A DNA stretch of 64,000 nucleotides from Cyanobium usitatum str. Tous (GCF_003011885.1 NZ_PXXO01000005.1:62001-126000), one strand, 5' to 3'. Counted from the stretch's first letter, positions 1-9,593 are shown. A program made the numbers and translations. Notes: generated from the sequence alone by a model not told the origin.

Positions 1-88
1 CCTTAGCTTGGGCGGATTACTGATGGCGGCTGGGCTACTGGCCCAACTCCTACCGGAGAGCAATCCAGAGACTTCCGACTCCGACTGA
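1..88 (+). CDS. C-terminal end of an unidentified protein (cut by window edge)
   Basis: An open frame enters from the left edge and stops at a TGA at 86-88. The 28 visible residues begin with a Leu/Gly/Ala-rich hydrophobic stretch (LSLGGLLMAAGLLAQLL), which could be the last membrane helix, and end in an acidic Ser/Asp tail. Too little is present to name it. The reading frame and the compositional switch from helix to polar tail support a real gene end, but this could be chance. Confidence 0.4.
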   Translation, partial: LSLGGLLMAAGLLAQLLPESNPETSDSD

Positions 89-111
89 TCTCCAGTTAAA
101 GGGCAAGCTGT

Positions 112-582
112 TTACTTCTTGGGCTGGGCTTTGGAGGCCTGGGCTATGTACTGGGCGATCACTTCGTCCACAAATTTTTTGTCGTCGGCGGAGATCTTGG
201 CGTAACAGCCCTGCTTAACCCGGACAACAATCTGCACAATGCTTCCATTGACAATCTGGGCGGCTTCAAGCTTGCCGCTGCCAGCTATCTGACCGTCATG
301 GGCAGCGGTCACCACGTAGGTGATCGCCTTGGCATTGGAGATAACGGCGTTCTGCACGGCCAATTTTTGCTCCACCGCCAGCTCACAGACGTTGACGGCG
401 GCTGCGAGAGCCAGATCGTCCATGGTCTCCAGGCTGACTGGCTTGGCCGCAGCGGCGGAGGCCGCAGCCGACTGGGCGAAGACAGGAGCTCCCAGCAGAG
501 CGGTGGTACTTAGGGCGGAAGCAGCGATCCAGGCGAGGGAAAAGCGAGACACAGAAACTTGCGAGCAACGAAAAAGCTTCAC
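112..582 (-). CDS. Secreted hypothetical protein with N-terminal signal peptide
   Basis: 156 aa from a GTG start. That start is preceded by AGGTGG about 9 nt upstream and puts a good Sec signal at the N-terminus: basic n-region, hydrophobic core, cleavage after GAPVFA. The frame stays open to 693, but the extra residues would sit in front of the signal peptide. The mature part begins Ala/Ser-rich and then has a compact region of about 100 residues with Cys in VNVCELAVEQ and in QGCYAKIS, possibly a disulfide in the periplasm. The C-terminus is Lys-rich. It resembles small cyanobacterial exported proteins of unknown function; I do not recognise a catalytic motif. It is transcribed away from ppsA. 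Confidence 0.7.
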   Translation of the reverse strand: MKLFRCSQVSVSRFSLAWIAASALSTTALLGAPVFAQSAAASAAAAKPVSLETMDDLALAAAVNVCELAVEQKLAVQNAVISNAKAITYVVTAAHDGQIAGSGKLEAAQIVNGSIVQIVVRVKQGCYAKISADDKKFVDEVIAQYIAQASKAQPKK

Positions 583-699
583 CCCACTGTGCCACCTATT
601 TCGAACCAGCGGCAGGGGGTGTGGGGCCTGCATCGCTGGCTTCACAGTTAAGACAACGCCCCAAGCAGGCGCCAGATTCAGGGTGGCTGCCAACTACCC

Positions 700-3120
700 A
701 TGCCAACTACCCATGCCAACAGCCGCGAACTGCTCGTCGTGCCGTTCGCGGCAGTTGGCATCGGGGCGATAGCCGAGGTGGGCGGCAAAAACGCCTCCCT
801 CGGCGAAATGATCCGCGAGCTCGCGGGCCAGGGTGTGCGGGTGCCTGGAGGCTTCGCCACCACAGCCGCCGCCTACCGCCAGCTGTTGCGCAGCAACGAC
901 CTCAGAACTCCACTGCAGGACCTACTCCAAAACCTGGATGCTGATGATCTCGGTGCCCTGCAGGCCGCCGGCAAAGCCGCCCGCAACCTGCTGCTGAACA
1001 CCACCCTGCCCGCCGACCTCAGCGAAGCGATCCTGGCCGCCTATCGAGAGCTGGCCACACCAGAGGGCGTTTTGCCAGCGGTAGCAGTGCGCTCGAGCGC
1101 CACAGCCGAAGACCTGCCCGATGCCAGCTTTGCTGGCCAGCAGGAGACCTTCCTCAATATTCAGGGCGAAGCTGCCCTGCTGCAGGCCTGCCGGCGTTGC
1201 TACGCGTCGCTGTTCACCGACCGGGCCATCTCCTACCGCCAGCTCAATGGTTTTGACCACCTCGAGGTCGCCCTTTCGATCGGTGTGCAGCGCATGGTGC
1301 GCTCCGACCTGGCCTGCGCCGGGGTGATGTTCAGCATTGACACCGAGACAGGCTTCCGCGACGCGGTGCTACTCACCGCCGCCTACGGCCTCGGTGAAAA
1401 CGTTGTTCAGGGCGCCGTTAACCCCGATGAAGTGCTGATTTTTAAGCCAACGCTTGAGCAGGGCTTTGCGCCGATCCTCAGCAAGCGACTGGGCAGCAAG
1501 GCGATCCGGATGGTGTACGGGGAAGCGGGGATCACCGTGACAAACGAGCCCGTGCCGGAAGCCGAGTGCAACCGCTTCGCCCTCAGCGATGACGAGTGCC
1601 TCACCCTGGCCCGCTGGGCCTGCCAAATCGAGCGTCACTACAGCGACAAGCGTGGCGCCCCCACGCCGATGGATATCGAGTGGGCAAAAGATGGCCTCTC
1701 AGGCGAGCTGTTCATCCTCCAAGCCCGTCCGGAAACCGTGCAGTCGCGGCAGCAGCAGGCGGTGCTGCGCAGCTGGCACCTGGAGCCCCATCAGGCGCAA
1801 ACCCTGGTGAGCGGCCGCGCCATCGGCGCCTCGGTGAGCAGCGGCGTAGCCCGGGTGATTAAGGATCCCGGCGAAATCAGCCGTTTTGAGGCTGGCGACC
1901 TACTGATCACCGAACGCACCGACCCCGACTGGGAACCAATCCTCAAACGAGCCAGCGGCGTGGTGACCGACCAGGGCGGCCGCACCTGCCATGCGGCGAT
2001 CATTGCCCGCGAGATGGGCATTACGGCCATAGTCGGCACCGGCGATGGCACCCAGCGCATCCAGGACGGCGACGCCATCACGATCAGCTGCTGCGAAGGC
2101 GATGTCGGCCGGGTGTACCGGGGCAACCTGCCGTTCAGCGTCACGGAGCAGGCCATTGGCGATCTGCCCGTCACCCGCACCCAGATCTTGATAAGTGTGG
2201 GCAATCCGGAGGAGGCCTTCAACCTTGCGGCCATTCCCTGCGACGGGGTGGGCCTGGCCAGGCTGGAGTTCATCATCGCCAATCACATCAAGGTGCACCC
2301 GCTGGCCCTGCTACAGCCTGAGCGGGTTGCTGACGCCGAGCAGCGGCAGCAGATAGCCCGGTTAACGGCTGGTCACACCAGCCCCGCCGAGTACTACGTG
2401 GATCTACTGGCCCAGGGCATGGCCCGCATTGCAGCGGCTTTCTATCCCAGGCCGGTGATCCTGCGCTTTTCCGATTTCAAGAGCAATGAATACGCTCGCC
2501 TGCTTGGGGGAGCTGCGTTTGAACCCAGCGAGGAGAATCCGATGCTCGGCTGGCGGGGCGCCTCCCGCTACTACGCCCCCGCCTTCCGCGCTGCTTTTGC
2601 CCTTGAATGCCAGGCCCTTAAACGGGTGCGCGATGCCATGGGACTCACCAATGTGATCCCGATGGTGCCTTTCTGCCGCACTCCCGAGGAGGGGGATCGG
2701 GTGTTGGCCGAAATGGCCGGCTCCGGCCTGGTGCGGGGTGAAAACGGGCTTGAGGTGTATGTGATGTGCGAGCTACCAAGCAACGTGATCGCGGCAGAGG
2801 CGTTTGCCGAGCGCTTCGATGGCTTCTCGATCGGCTCCAACGACCTCACCCAGCTCACCCTGGGGCTGGATCGCGATTCAGCCTTGGTGGCTGAGTTGTT
2901 TGACGAGCGCCATCCGACCGTGAAGTCCATGATTCGCCTGGCAATCCAAAGCGCTAAACGCTGCGGCCGCAAGATCGGCATCTGCGGCCAAGCCCCCAGC
3001 GACTACCCCGATTTTGCTCGCTTCCTGGTGGAGGAGGGCATTGATTCGATCAGCCTCAACCCCGACGCCGTGATCGCCACCCGCCTTGAGGTGGCCAGGA
3101 TCGAGGCCAGCTTGGCCTGA
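700..3120 (+). CDS. ppsA: Phosphoenolpyruvate synthase
   Basis: 806 aa, the usual length for PEP synthase (pyruvate, water dikinase), which makes PEP, AMP and phosphate from pyruvate and ATP for gluconeogenesis. All three domains are in order. The N-terminal ATP-grasp domain covers about 20-340, with GGKNASLGEM and RSSATAEDLPDASFAGQQ. The swivelling phosphohistidine domain has GGRTCHAAI near 430, whose His carries the phosphate. The C-terminal PEP/pyruvate TIM barrel covers about 480-795, with the catalytic Cys in ICGQAPSDYP. ATG at 700 was chosen; the first residues are not conserved, so the start is slightly uncertain. It is convergent with the phosphoesterase downstream. Confidence 0.95.
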   Translation: MPTTHANSRELLVVPFAAVGIGAIAEVGGKNASLGEMIRELAGQGVRVPGGFATTAAAYRQLLRSNDLRTPLQDLLQNLDADDLGALQAAGKAARNLLLNTTLPADLSEAILAAYRELATPEGVLPAVAVRSSATAEDLPDASFAGQQETFLNIQGEAALLQACRRCYASLFTDRAISYRQLNGFDHLEVALSIGVQRMVRSDLACAGVMFSIDTETGFRDAVLLTAAYGLGENVVQGAVNPDEVLIFKPTLEQGFAPILSKRLGSKAIRMVYGEAGITVTNEPVPEAECNRFALSDDECLTLARWACQIERHYSDKRGAPTPMDIEWAKDGLSGELFILQARPETVQSRQQQAVLRSWHLEPHQAQTLVSGRAIGASVSSGVARVIKDPGEISRFEAGDLLITERTDPDWEPILKRASGVVTDQGGRTCHAAIIAREMGITAIVGTGDGTQRIQDGDAITISCCEGDVGRVYRGNLPFSVTEQAIGDLPVTRTQILISVGNPEEAFNLAAIPCDGVGLARLEFIIANHIKVHPLALLQPERVADAEQRQQIARLTAGHTSPAEYYVDLLAQGMARIAAAFYPRPVILRFSDFKSNEYARLLGGAAFEPSEENPMLGWRGASRYYAPAFRAAFALECQALKRVRDAMGLTNVIPMVPFCRTPEEGDRVLAEMAGSGLVRGENGLEVYVMCELPSNVIAAEAFAERFDGFSIGSNDLTQLTLGLDRDSALVAELFDERHPTVKSMIRLAIQSAKRCGRKIGICGQAPSDYPDFARFLVEEGIDSISLNPDAVIATRLEVARIEASLA

Positions 3121-3152
3121 GCCGCCAACCGCAGCTCACAAAACCCCATCTC

Positions 3153-4250
3153 TCAGCCGATCCGCCGCAGCGACGGTCCCATGCTGGGTTGAATCTGGGC
3201 AGGTAGCTGCTGGCTGCTGATCGACTCCAGGGTGGTCATGTTGTAGCTGGTGTAGGTCGTGCGTCCCGCGCCATCGCCCTGGGGCCAGAAGGCATCGATC
3301 ACGGTGAGGGTCTGCACCGGAGCCGTGCTGTCCTGCAGCCGGCGGCGCGGACCGCTGCCCAGGGCGCCGAGGTTCAGCAGGTCCAGTTGACCCACCCGGC
3401 CAGGGAAGAAGGCGTGATGGTGGCCGCTGATGTAGGCATGGGCGCCGGTGCGCTCCAGCAACTGGCGCAGGGCCTCGCTCTGCTGCAACACCTCGCCAGG
3501 CCGGTCCCGGCCTTCTCCTACGGCCAGCAGCGGCAGGTGGCCTAGCACCAGCCGCAACCGAGCCGATTGGGCCTCGGGGCTGCGCAGCTGGCGCTCGGCC
3601 CAGGCCACCTGTTCGGCGGGCAGGGCGGCCGAGGAGGCATCCCACACCAGCAGGAAAAGGTCGTGCTGACGCACGCTGTAAGCAAAGGGAAAGCGGCTGG
3701 CATCAACAAACTTCAGCCCCAAGGCATTCTGCTGGCCGCGCCAATAACGCTCGGCCTCCTGGCGATCGAGCTCAAATATGTATTTGCCTGCAGAGCGGGC
3801 GGAAGAGGCGTCGTGGTTGCCCATGGTGATCGCCACCGGCAGCCCAGCCCGCTCCAGAGGTGCCAGCAGTTGGCGGTGGAAGGAGGCCCACATGGCGCTG
3901 AGGTGTACCCGGCTGAGGCCCTGCTTCTGGCCCGCCACCATGTCGCCGCCGCAGAGCACCAGATCGGGTTTCCAGCTGGGGATCAGTTCAACGGCCCGCA
4001 GCACCTCCGGCAGGTAGCTGGTGGAGCCGTAGCTGCTGTTGAGATCACTGATCGCCACCAGGCGCAGGTCTCCTCGGGGCGGCAGCAGCGGTTTGGCACC
4101 GCCTCGAGGGGCGGCAGCGGCATCAGGGCTCAGGCCTGATGCCGCCAAGGCTGCCACTCCCAAGCCAGCCAAGCTGAGGAAGCCACGTCGGGAGACGAAT
4201 GCGCCAGGCCAGGTGAGGTTCTTCGGCGTGCTGCGCTGGAACATGCCCAT
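3153..4250 (-). CDS. Tat-exported calcineurin-like metallophosphoesterase
   Basis: 365 aa. Residues about 20-45 carry a twin-arginine signal (SRRGFLSLAG followed by a hydrophobic Ala-rich core and a DAAAA cleavage region), so the enzyme is exported folded with its metals. The metallophosphoesterase motifs are in order: AISDLNSS, GGDMV, GNHD, LGHLPLL and SGHHHAFF, which supply the dinuclear metal ligands. The first motif has D-L-N where D-x-H is usual, a variation seen in this superfamily. The substrate cannot be told; phosphate scavenging or a phosphodiester are possibilities. A second ATG lies 6 nt downstream of the chosen start. Confidence 0.88.
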   Translation of the reverse strand: MGMFQRSTPKNLTWPGAFVSRRGFLSLAGLGVAALAASGLSPDAAAAPRGGAKPLLPPRGDLRLVAISDLNSSYGSTSYLPEVLRAVELIPSWKPDLVLCGGDMVAGQKQGLSRVHLSAMWASFHRQLLAPLERAGLPVAITMGNHDASSARSAGKYIFELDRQEAERYWRGQQNALGLKFVDASRFPFAYSVRQHDLFLLVWDASSAALPAEQVAWAERQLRSPEAQSARLRLVLGHLPLLAVGEGRDRPGEVLQQSEALRQLLERTGAHAYISGHHHAFFPGRVGQLDLLNLGALGSGPRRRLQDSTAPVQTLTVIDAFWPQGDGAGRTTYTSYNMTTLESISSQQLPAQIQPSMGPSLRRIG

Positions 4251-4482
4251 GGTTTAGCGCCTCGCCTAGGCAGACAGACGCCAGAGCAAGGTGCCGTGGG
4301 CCGTGGCTCGCAGCACACAAAGGACCGCAAGGGCCATGCAAAGGGGGCAGTGGGTAATCGACAAAGAATCGATGCCGCATCGACCTCCAGCCTGGCAGCC
4401 CAATCCAATTTCAGGCGCAGTGGAGCCCAGACTGCTGAAATAACGCCATGAATCAGCGCCCGGTTCCCGTGCAGGCGCCCCC

Positions 4483-6198
4483 ATGGAGTCGGTAGTGCTG
4501 CGCCTGAGCGAATTGAAGCTGCCCCTCGACCACAGTGAGGCCGACCTGGCGGCGGCAGTGCTGAGGCGCCTGCGGCTCGCCCCCGATCAACTACTTGGGT
4601 TACGGCTGGTTAAGCGCAGCGTTGATGCCCGCAAGAGCGCGGCGATCACCCTCGTTTACAGCCTGGATCTGGATTTGGACCTTGATGCCCGGGCCGAGGC
4701 CAGGCTCCTGAAGCGCTTTGCCGGCGACCCCCACCTGCGGCCCAGCCCCGACACGACTTATCACCCCGTCGTAAGCGGAGCCAACGCTGGAAAGCTGCGA
4801 CCAGTGGTGGTGGGAGCTGGTCCCTGCGGCTATTTCGCGGCCCTGCTGCTGGCCCAGATGGGGTTTCGTCCCCTATTGCTGGAGCGGGGCAAGGCGGTCA
4901 AGGAGCGCAGCGCCGACACCTTCGGCTTTTGGAAGGGGAGCGCAGACTTCAATCCCGAATCCAATGCCCAATTTGGCGAGGGTGGGGCTGGCACCTTCTC
5001 CGACGGCAAGCTTTACAGCCAGGTGAGCGAAGCCAAGCCCTACGTGCGCAAGGTGCTTGAAGAGCTAGTTGCCGCAGGCGCTAACCCTGACATCCTCACC
5101 CTGCACCACCCCCACATCGGCACCTACAAACTGGCCACGGTGGTGCGGGGGTTGCGGCAGCGAATCGAGGCCCTAGGGGGCGAGGTGCGCTTCGAGTGCC
5201 GGGTAGACGGCCTGGAGCTAAATCCGGTGGACCGCTCCATTCAGGGTCTGCAGCTCGATAGCGGCGAACGAATTGCCGCCACCCAGGTGGTGCTGGCCCT
5301 TGGCCACAGCGCCCGGGACAGCTTTGAGATGTTGAAAACCGCCGGCGTGGCGATGCAGCCCAAGCCTTTTGCCGTTGGTCTACGCATCGAACACCCCCAG
5401 AGCCTGATTGACAGGGCCCGCTGGGGGCAGGCCGCCGGCCACCCGCGCCTGGGCCCTGCTGAATACAAGCTGGTGCATCACTGCCGTGAGACAGCCAACT
5501 TGGGCCGCAGTGTCTACAGCTTTTGCATGTGCCCGGGGGGATTGGTGGTGGGGGCTACCTCGGAGCCAGGTCGAGTAGTTACCAATGGCATGAGCCAGCA
5601 CACCCGCAATGAACGCAATGCCAACAGCGGCATCGTGGTGGGTATCGAGCTAGCCGATCTGACGCCCTATGGGGAAAGAGACGACGATCCCCTCGCCGGC
5701 GTTGCTTTTCAGCGCTATTGGGAGGGGCGCGCCTTTGTTACAGGCGGATCTAACTACCAAGCACCTGCCCAGCGGGTTGGAGATTTCCTCGCCAACCGCT
5801 CAAGTGAGGGCAGTGGCGGAGTGATTCCTTCATACCAACCAGGAGTTTGCTATGGGAATTTGGCTGGCTGCCTACCGGAGTTCGTGCTGACAGCTATCCG
5901 AGAGGCCCTGCCCGCCTTTGATCGCCGCATTCCAGGCTTCCTAATGGGCGATGCCCTGCTCACCGGTGTAGAGACCCGCACCTCGTCGCCCGTGCGGCTA
6001 CCCAGAGACGAAATAACCCTGGAGTGTGGCAACACCCCAGGGTTATACCCAGCAGGCGAGGGAGCTGGTTATGCCGGAGGAATCCTCTCCGCAGCAATTG
6101 ATGGCATCAAGGTGGCCGAACAGGTAGCTCTGTCGATCACTCTTCCTCGTCCTCAGCACCCAGTGGTACCAAGCGAATCTGTTTGCGACCCAACTTGA
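4483..6198 (+). CDS. FAD-dependent dehydrogenase of the COG2509 type
   Basis: 571 aa. After an N-terminal domain of about 100 residues there is a Rossmann FAD-binding motif at 111-116 (VVGAGPCGYFAA), then NAQFGEGGAGTFSDGKL and HHPHIGTYKL. A C-terminal FAD/substrate region has GVETRTSSPVRL and PAGEGAGYAGGI. This arrangement is typical of the uncharacterised FAD-dependent dehydrogenases found throughout cyanobacteria. The substrate and physiological role are unknown. Its 3' end overlaps the end of the convergent cyAbrB gene by 62 nt, an unusually long tail-to-tail overlap. Confidence 0.85.
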   Translation: MESVVLRLSELKLPLDHSEADLAAAVLRRLRLAPDQLLGLRLVKRSVDARKSAAITLVYSLDLDLDLDARAEARLLKRFAGDPHLRPSPDTTYHPVVSGANAGKLRPVVVGAGPCGYFAALLLAQMGFRPLLLERGKAVKERSADTFGFWKGSADFNPESNAQFGEGGAGTFSDGKLYSQVSEAKPYVRKVLEELVAAGANPDILTLHHPHIGTYKLATVVRGLRQRIEALGGEVRFECRVDGLELNPVDRSIQGLQLDSGERIAATQVVLALGHSARDSFEMLKTAGVAMQPKPFAVGLRIEHPQSLIDRARWGQAAGHPRLGPAEYKLVHHCRETANLGRSVYSFCMCPGGLVVGATSEPGRVVTNGMSQHTRNERNANSGIVVGIELADLTPYGERDDDPLAGVAFQRYWEGRAFVTGGSNYQAPAQRVGDFLANRSSEGSGGVIPSYQPGVCYGNLAGCLPEFVLTAIREALPAFDRRIPGFLMGDALLTGVETRTSSPVRLPRDEITLECGNTPGLYPAGEGAGYAGGILSAAIDGIKVAEQVALSITLPRPQHPVVPSESVCDPT

Positions 6199-6499
6199 TT
6201 TCGAACTCATCGCCAGGCTTGAGGTCAAGCATGCCCGTATAAGCCTTGCCGACCATCAAGTTGCCGTTGAACTGGACCTTGGTGTTGAAGCTGAGTTTGC
6301 GGCCGCCCTTCCCGGTTTTGGCTGCACCGCCAAAATCGACTCCCTTGGCATTCAAGAGAGCCTCGTAGAAGGCTGTGAAGTTCAGCCGTTCCGAACCGTC
6401 TTTTTTGTGGGAGACATAGCCGCAAGCGCGAACCAAGTCAGTCTTGCTCACATCCCCGAGTTCTTTGACCTTGGCAAGGAGGTCGACACCAGTGAGCAT
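6137..6499 (-). CDS. cyAbrB-family transcriptional regulator
   Basis: 120 aa, close to the usual 120-130 aa of cyanobacterial AbrB-like regulators. The N-terminal half (LTGVDLLAKVKELG, then GYVSHKKDGSERLNFTAFYEALLNAKG) is the cyAbrB-specific part. The C-terminal half (KVQFNGNLMVGKAYTG followed by LKPGDEFEIKLGRKQIRL) is the swapped-hairpin AbrB-like DNA-binding fold. The tail is acidic. In other cyanobacteria such proteins bind DNA broadly and influence carbon/nitrogen balance, cell division and hydrogenase genes; whether this one acts on the nearby cso locus is not shown. The upstream 100 bp is AT-rich compared with its surroundings. Confidence 0.88.
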   Translation of the reverse strand: MLTGVDLLAKVKELGDVSKTDLVRACGYVSHKKDGSERLNFTAFYEALLNAKGVDFGGAAKTGKGGRKLSFNTKVQFNGNLMVGKAYTGMLDLKPGDEFEIKLGRKQIRLVPLGAEDEEE

Positions 6500-6603
6500 T
6501 GATGATAATTATGCAACTACTGCATTATTGCGCAGAAACAGGCCCGAATGCAAGCTACGCGGCTTTGATTGAAGGCGAATCCAGCTCGAAACAGCGCCAA
6601 GAT

Positions 6604-7419
6604 TCAAGCCTGAGAAACAATGCCGCTCCACTGCACCGCCTTCACCTGATCGCGCCGCCAGGAGTGAAAAAGCAGTGGTTCGCTGGCTGTGCAAAGAGGG
6701 CAGCGGCCAATTTGCGCCGTGAGCACCCCAAGTCGCTCCAGTTGGAGCTGGGCGGCAAGGCGAATATCAAGGCGGTCTTTCATAGGGTCTGGATCGGCCT
6801 GCAGAGCGCCGCACTGACGCAACTGCTCAAGCAGAACAGGCAGCAAAGACGCATCAGGGGCGGCGGCTAGAGACGCCGCAACCTGTTCAGACACCAGCCG
6901 CTGCACTTGGTAGGAGCCACCGCCGATCGCTGGTCCTAGGGCCACCAGCAGCTCGGCCGGCCGGCTGCCTCCATCCACCAGCTGCTGCACGGCGCGCTCG
7001 AGGATGCCTCCAGCCACACCGCGCCAACCAGCGTGGCAAGCCGCCACCCGGCCAGTAGCGGGATCAGCAATCAGCACCGGGGTGCAGTCAGCGCCACAAG
7101 CCCAGAGGCTTTGGCCGCCGGCATCACTAATAAGACCATCGGCCTCGGGAAAGGGATCGGCGCTGGCCTGGCTGGCTGGCAAAACCACGGCGCTGTGCAC
7201 TTGGCGCAGACGGTGCACACTCACCCCAGCGCTCACATAAGCCGCCAGCACCTCAGGCCCCCGTCCCTGCCATTGACGGGTAAAAAAGCCATGCTCAAAC
7301 GATTGGAGCAGGTCGCACTGGAGGTAGTAGCCGCCATAGGTACCTACCCAGGTCCAACCGGGCAAGGAATTGAAATCCCGGTCGGGACGATCAAAGGGGG
7401 GATCAACCGCTTCGGCCAT
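6604..7419 (-). CDS. pgeF: Peptidoglycan editing factor PgeF (YfiH/laccase-domain family)
   Basis: 271 aa. Family signatures are visible: RQVHSAVV, a central CGADCTPVLIADP and CHAGWRGVAGGIL (the His and Cys metal-site residues), then LGPAIGG with SYQV. The family acts as a purine-nucleoside phosphorylase-like or L-Ser(D-Glu) editing enzyme in cell-wall precursor quality control; in cyanobacteria the exact substrate is untested. The stop codon of the upstream Tab2-like gene lies 9 nt before the ATG, suggesting one transcript with the S1-domain and Tab2 genes. Confidence 0.9.
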   Translation of the reverse strand: MAEAVDPPFDRPDRDFNSLPGWTWVGTYGGYYLQCDLLQSFEHGFFTRQWQGRGPEVLAAYVSAGVSVHRLRQVHSAVVLPASQASADPFPEADGLISDAGGQSLWACGADCTPVLIADPATGRVAACHAGWRGVAGGILERAVQQLVDGGSRPAELLVALGPAIGGGSYQVQRLVSEQVAASLAAAPDASLLPVLLEQLRQCGALQADPDPMKDRLDIRLAAQLQLERLGVLTAQIGRCPLCTASEPLLFHSWRRDQVKAVQWSGIVSQA

Positions 7420-7428
7420 CGTGGGGAA

Positions 7429-8313
7429 TCAAGCGTCGGGAAGATCGTGCAGCAACCAGAAGCCCTCAAAGCGCTGGTCCTGCTCGCTGGCTTGAACGGC
7501 AAGGAACTGAAGGCCACCGGCCTGCTCTCGGGCGGCAGCAAAAGCGGCAGTGGCCACCTCTGCCTCCTCAGCCGGCAAGTTGGTGAGCAGCCAGCGATCC
7601 TCAAGGCCTGCCTCAAGCACTAGCTGCGGGCCACTGATCTCAAGCCGCACGGGTTCGAGCCCAGCCAGCCAGCCGGCCAGGGCCAGGGCCCTGGTGGAGC
7701 TGAACAGGCGAATGCCCGGCACCGGCAGCTCGGCAGCCCCCGCCTCTGGTAGGGGTACGAGGCCCGCAAAGCCAACCTCCCACTCCGATGCAGCGGCTAG
7801 GACACCCAAGGGCAAGGTGGCCCAGGCCCAGCTGTCGCCCCGCGCCTCTTCCGGCAAGGGCACCGCAATCGGTCGCAAAGCTTGGGGGGGCGGTGCTAGC
7901 GGGCCCGCCATGTAGCCGGGCTCCTGGGGATACACCAGGCGCTCCCGCTCCTGCAGCCAGTTGACTAGGGCGTAGGTACGGCGGCTGGGCACCAGCTCCA
8001 ATCCCAGCCCCTCAGCAGCCCGCTGCACCATGGTGCGCATCGAGCCACGCCAGCAGCGCAGCCGCCGAGGCGGCCCAAAACCCTGGGCGGCAGCACCAGC
8101 CAATGCTGCCTCCAGAGCCTCCCTCAGCCAGATCGAATTAACGCTGGTGGCAGGGCAGGCCTGGGCCCAGCGGAAGGATTCGCTCGCTACCTCCCTTGGT
8201 CCGGGCACCTCAGGGGTGGAACAAATCAGCAGCTCCCAGCGCTTTTTGCCATCTTCTTCAAGGATGGGACGGGAGTAGTAGTCGAGCTCCCAATCTGGAG
8301 CGGCCTGCTTCAT
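7429..8313 (-). CDS. Tab2/Atab2 family RNA-binding protein
   Basis: 294 aa. The opening WELDYYSRPILEEDGKKRWELLIC, then RWAQACPATSVNS, RPRRLRCWRG-like and LEDRWLLTNLP blocks, fit the Tab2 family. In chloroplasts these proteins bind the psaB 5' leader and are needed for photosystem I translation, and cyanobacterial homologues are likely to have a similar RNA role. Its first 4 nt overlap the end of the S1-domain gene (ATGA-type coupling), so two RNA-binding proteins are probably translated together. Function here is inferred from family membership only. Confidence 0.8.
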   Translation of the reverse strand: MKQAAPDWELDYYSRPILEEDGKKRWELLICSTPEVPGPREVASESFRWAQACPATSVNSIWLREALEAALAGAAAQGFGPPRRLRCWRGSMRTMVQRAAEGLGLELVPSRRTYALVNWLQERERLVYPQEPGYMAGPLAPPPQALRPIAVPLPEEARGDSWAWATLPLGVLAAASEWEVGFAGLVPLPEAGAAELPVPGIRLFSSTRALALAGWLAGLEPVRLEISGPQLVLEAGLEDRWLLTNLPAEEAEVATAAFAAAREQAGGLQFLAVQASEQDQRFEGFWLLHDLPDA

Positions 8314-9593
8314 CCGGCCCCTTGTTCTTGCTGGCGCAGCACGGAGCGGGCCCGGTTGGCCCGCTCCGGAGCCTCAGCCATCACCTTGTCGCGATCGATC
8401 AGCAGTTCACCGGGCTGTCCCTCGAGAAGGGCGGTATTGAGGGCGATGCGGCCTCGGCCCGGATCCAGCTCGGTGATCAGGGCCTTGACCCGGTCTCCCT
8501 GGCCAAAAACCTCACGCAGGTCCCGCAGCTGACCACCACTAATTGCCGATTGATGCAACAAACCGCTCACACCGCCTAGATCGACAAACAAGCCGTAGGG
8601 CTTAATTGCCACCACCTGGCCTTCGACCAGCTGACCCACCTCCAGGTTTTGGAACAGGGCTGCAGTGGCAGCTTTCTTCTCCGACAACACCAACTTGCGG
8701 GTCTCTGGATTGACCTCTAGGAAGGCGGCCCCGAGGGTCTTACCCACCAAAGCCTCATGGTTTTCACCTTCCTGCAGCTGGGAACGGGGGATGAAGCCGC
8801 GCAATCCCTCGAGTTCACAGGTGACACCACCTCGATTGAAGCCGTTCACTTTGACCTGCACTACCTTGCCCTCCTTCTCCAGGAGCCTCACCTTCTCCCA
8901 GCTCTGGCGCAGGGCCAAGGCACGGGCGCTGATGGTCACCATGCCATCGGCGTTTTGCTCACCGGTGACGAGCACATCCACCTCCAGCCCCTTGGGAAAG
9001 GTCTCTTTGAGGTTGGTGATCACCCCCAGGCCGCACTCTTTCTTGGGCATGAAACCCGGCGCCTTGCCGCCGATATCCACGTAAACGCCATCGCTTTCGA
9101 CACCGATCACGGTGCCGCGCACCACCTCTCCAGTGGTGCCATGGGGCTCGTGGTCGTCGAGAGCCGCCAGAAAGGCTTCTTCGTCAAAGTCGAAATCGTC
9201 GACGCTCCGCGCCGCGGGCTTGGTGCTGGGCTCTCCGGCAACAGCAGCCTTGGGAGCACGCTTCTGACTCGGGTCAGGGCCCAGCAGGTCGGCCATGGTG
9301 AGGCCCTCCATGGCCCCCAGGTCAAACAGCTCGTCGTCGTTTCGGACAGGAGTGCTGGCAGGTGCCGCAACCCGGTTGACGGGAGCGAGCTGAGCGGGAG
9401 CCTGGGGAGCTGCGGCAAGCGCAGGCTCAGTCGCAGACGGCTGCGGGGCTGGCTCGTCCTTGCGGATCATCAACACCTGGGGCGGCTTACGCAGGGGCGC
9501 CAGCGGCTGGGGGCGTGCAGGCACTGGGCGCGCAGGACCAGGGGGCACGGGCCGGGATGAGGATGAGGGCGGTTGACTGCCGGTACCGGCCAT
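8310..9593 (-). CDS. S1 RNA-binding domain protein (ribosomal protein S1 paralogue)
   Basis: 427 aa from ATG at 9593. A GTG at 9620 with GAGGA about 12 nt upstream would add nine residues. The first 150 residues are Pro/Ala/Ser-rich and disordered, followed by acidic DDFDFDEEAF. Three S1 repeats follow, at about 160-230, 245-310 and 325-395, marked by GTVIGVESDGVYVDIGGKAP, then VKVNGFNRGGVTCELEG with GFIPRSQL, then VAIKPYGLFVDLGGVSGLLH. This matches the second, S1B-like protein of cyanobacteria, which carries three S1 domains. It probably binds mRNA or the ribosome. It leads a three-gene run with the Tab2 and pgeF genes. Confidence 0.85.
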   Translation of the reverse strand: MAGTGSQPPSSSSRPVPPGPARPVPARPQPLAPLRKPPQVLMIRKDEPAPQPSATEPALAAAPQAPAQLAPVNRVAAPASTPVRNDDELFDLGAMEGLTMADLLGPDPSQKRAPKAAVAGEPSTKPAARSVDDFDFDEEAFLAALDDHEPHGTTGEVVRGTVIGVESDGVYVDIGGKAPGFMPKKECGLGVITNLKETFPKGLEVDVLVTGEQNADGMVTISARALALRQSWEKVRLLEKEGKVVQVKVNGFNRGGVTCELEGLRGFIPRSQLQEGENHEALVGKTLGAAFLEVNPETRKLVLSEKKAATAALFQNLEVGQLVEGQVVAIKPYGLFVDLGGVSGLLHQSAISGGQLRDLREVFGQGDRVKALITELDPGRGRIALNTALLEGQPGELLIDRDKVMAEAPERANRARSVLRQQEQGAG

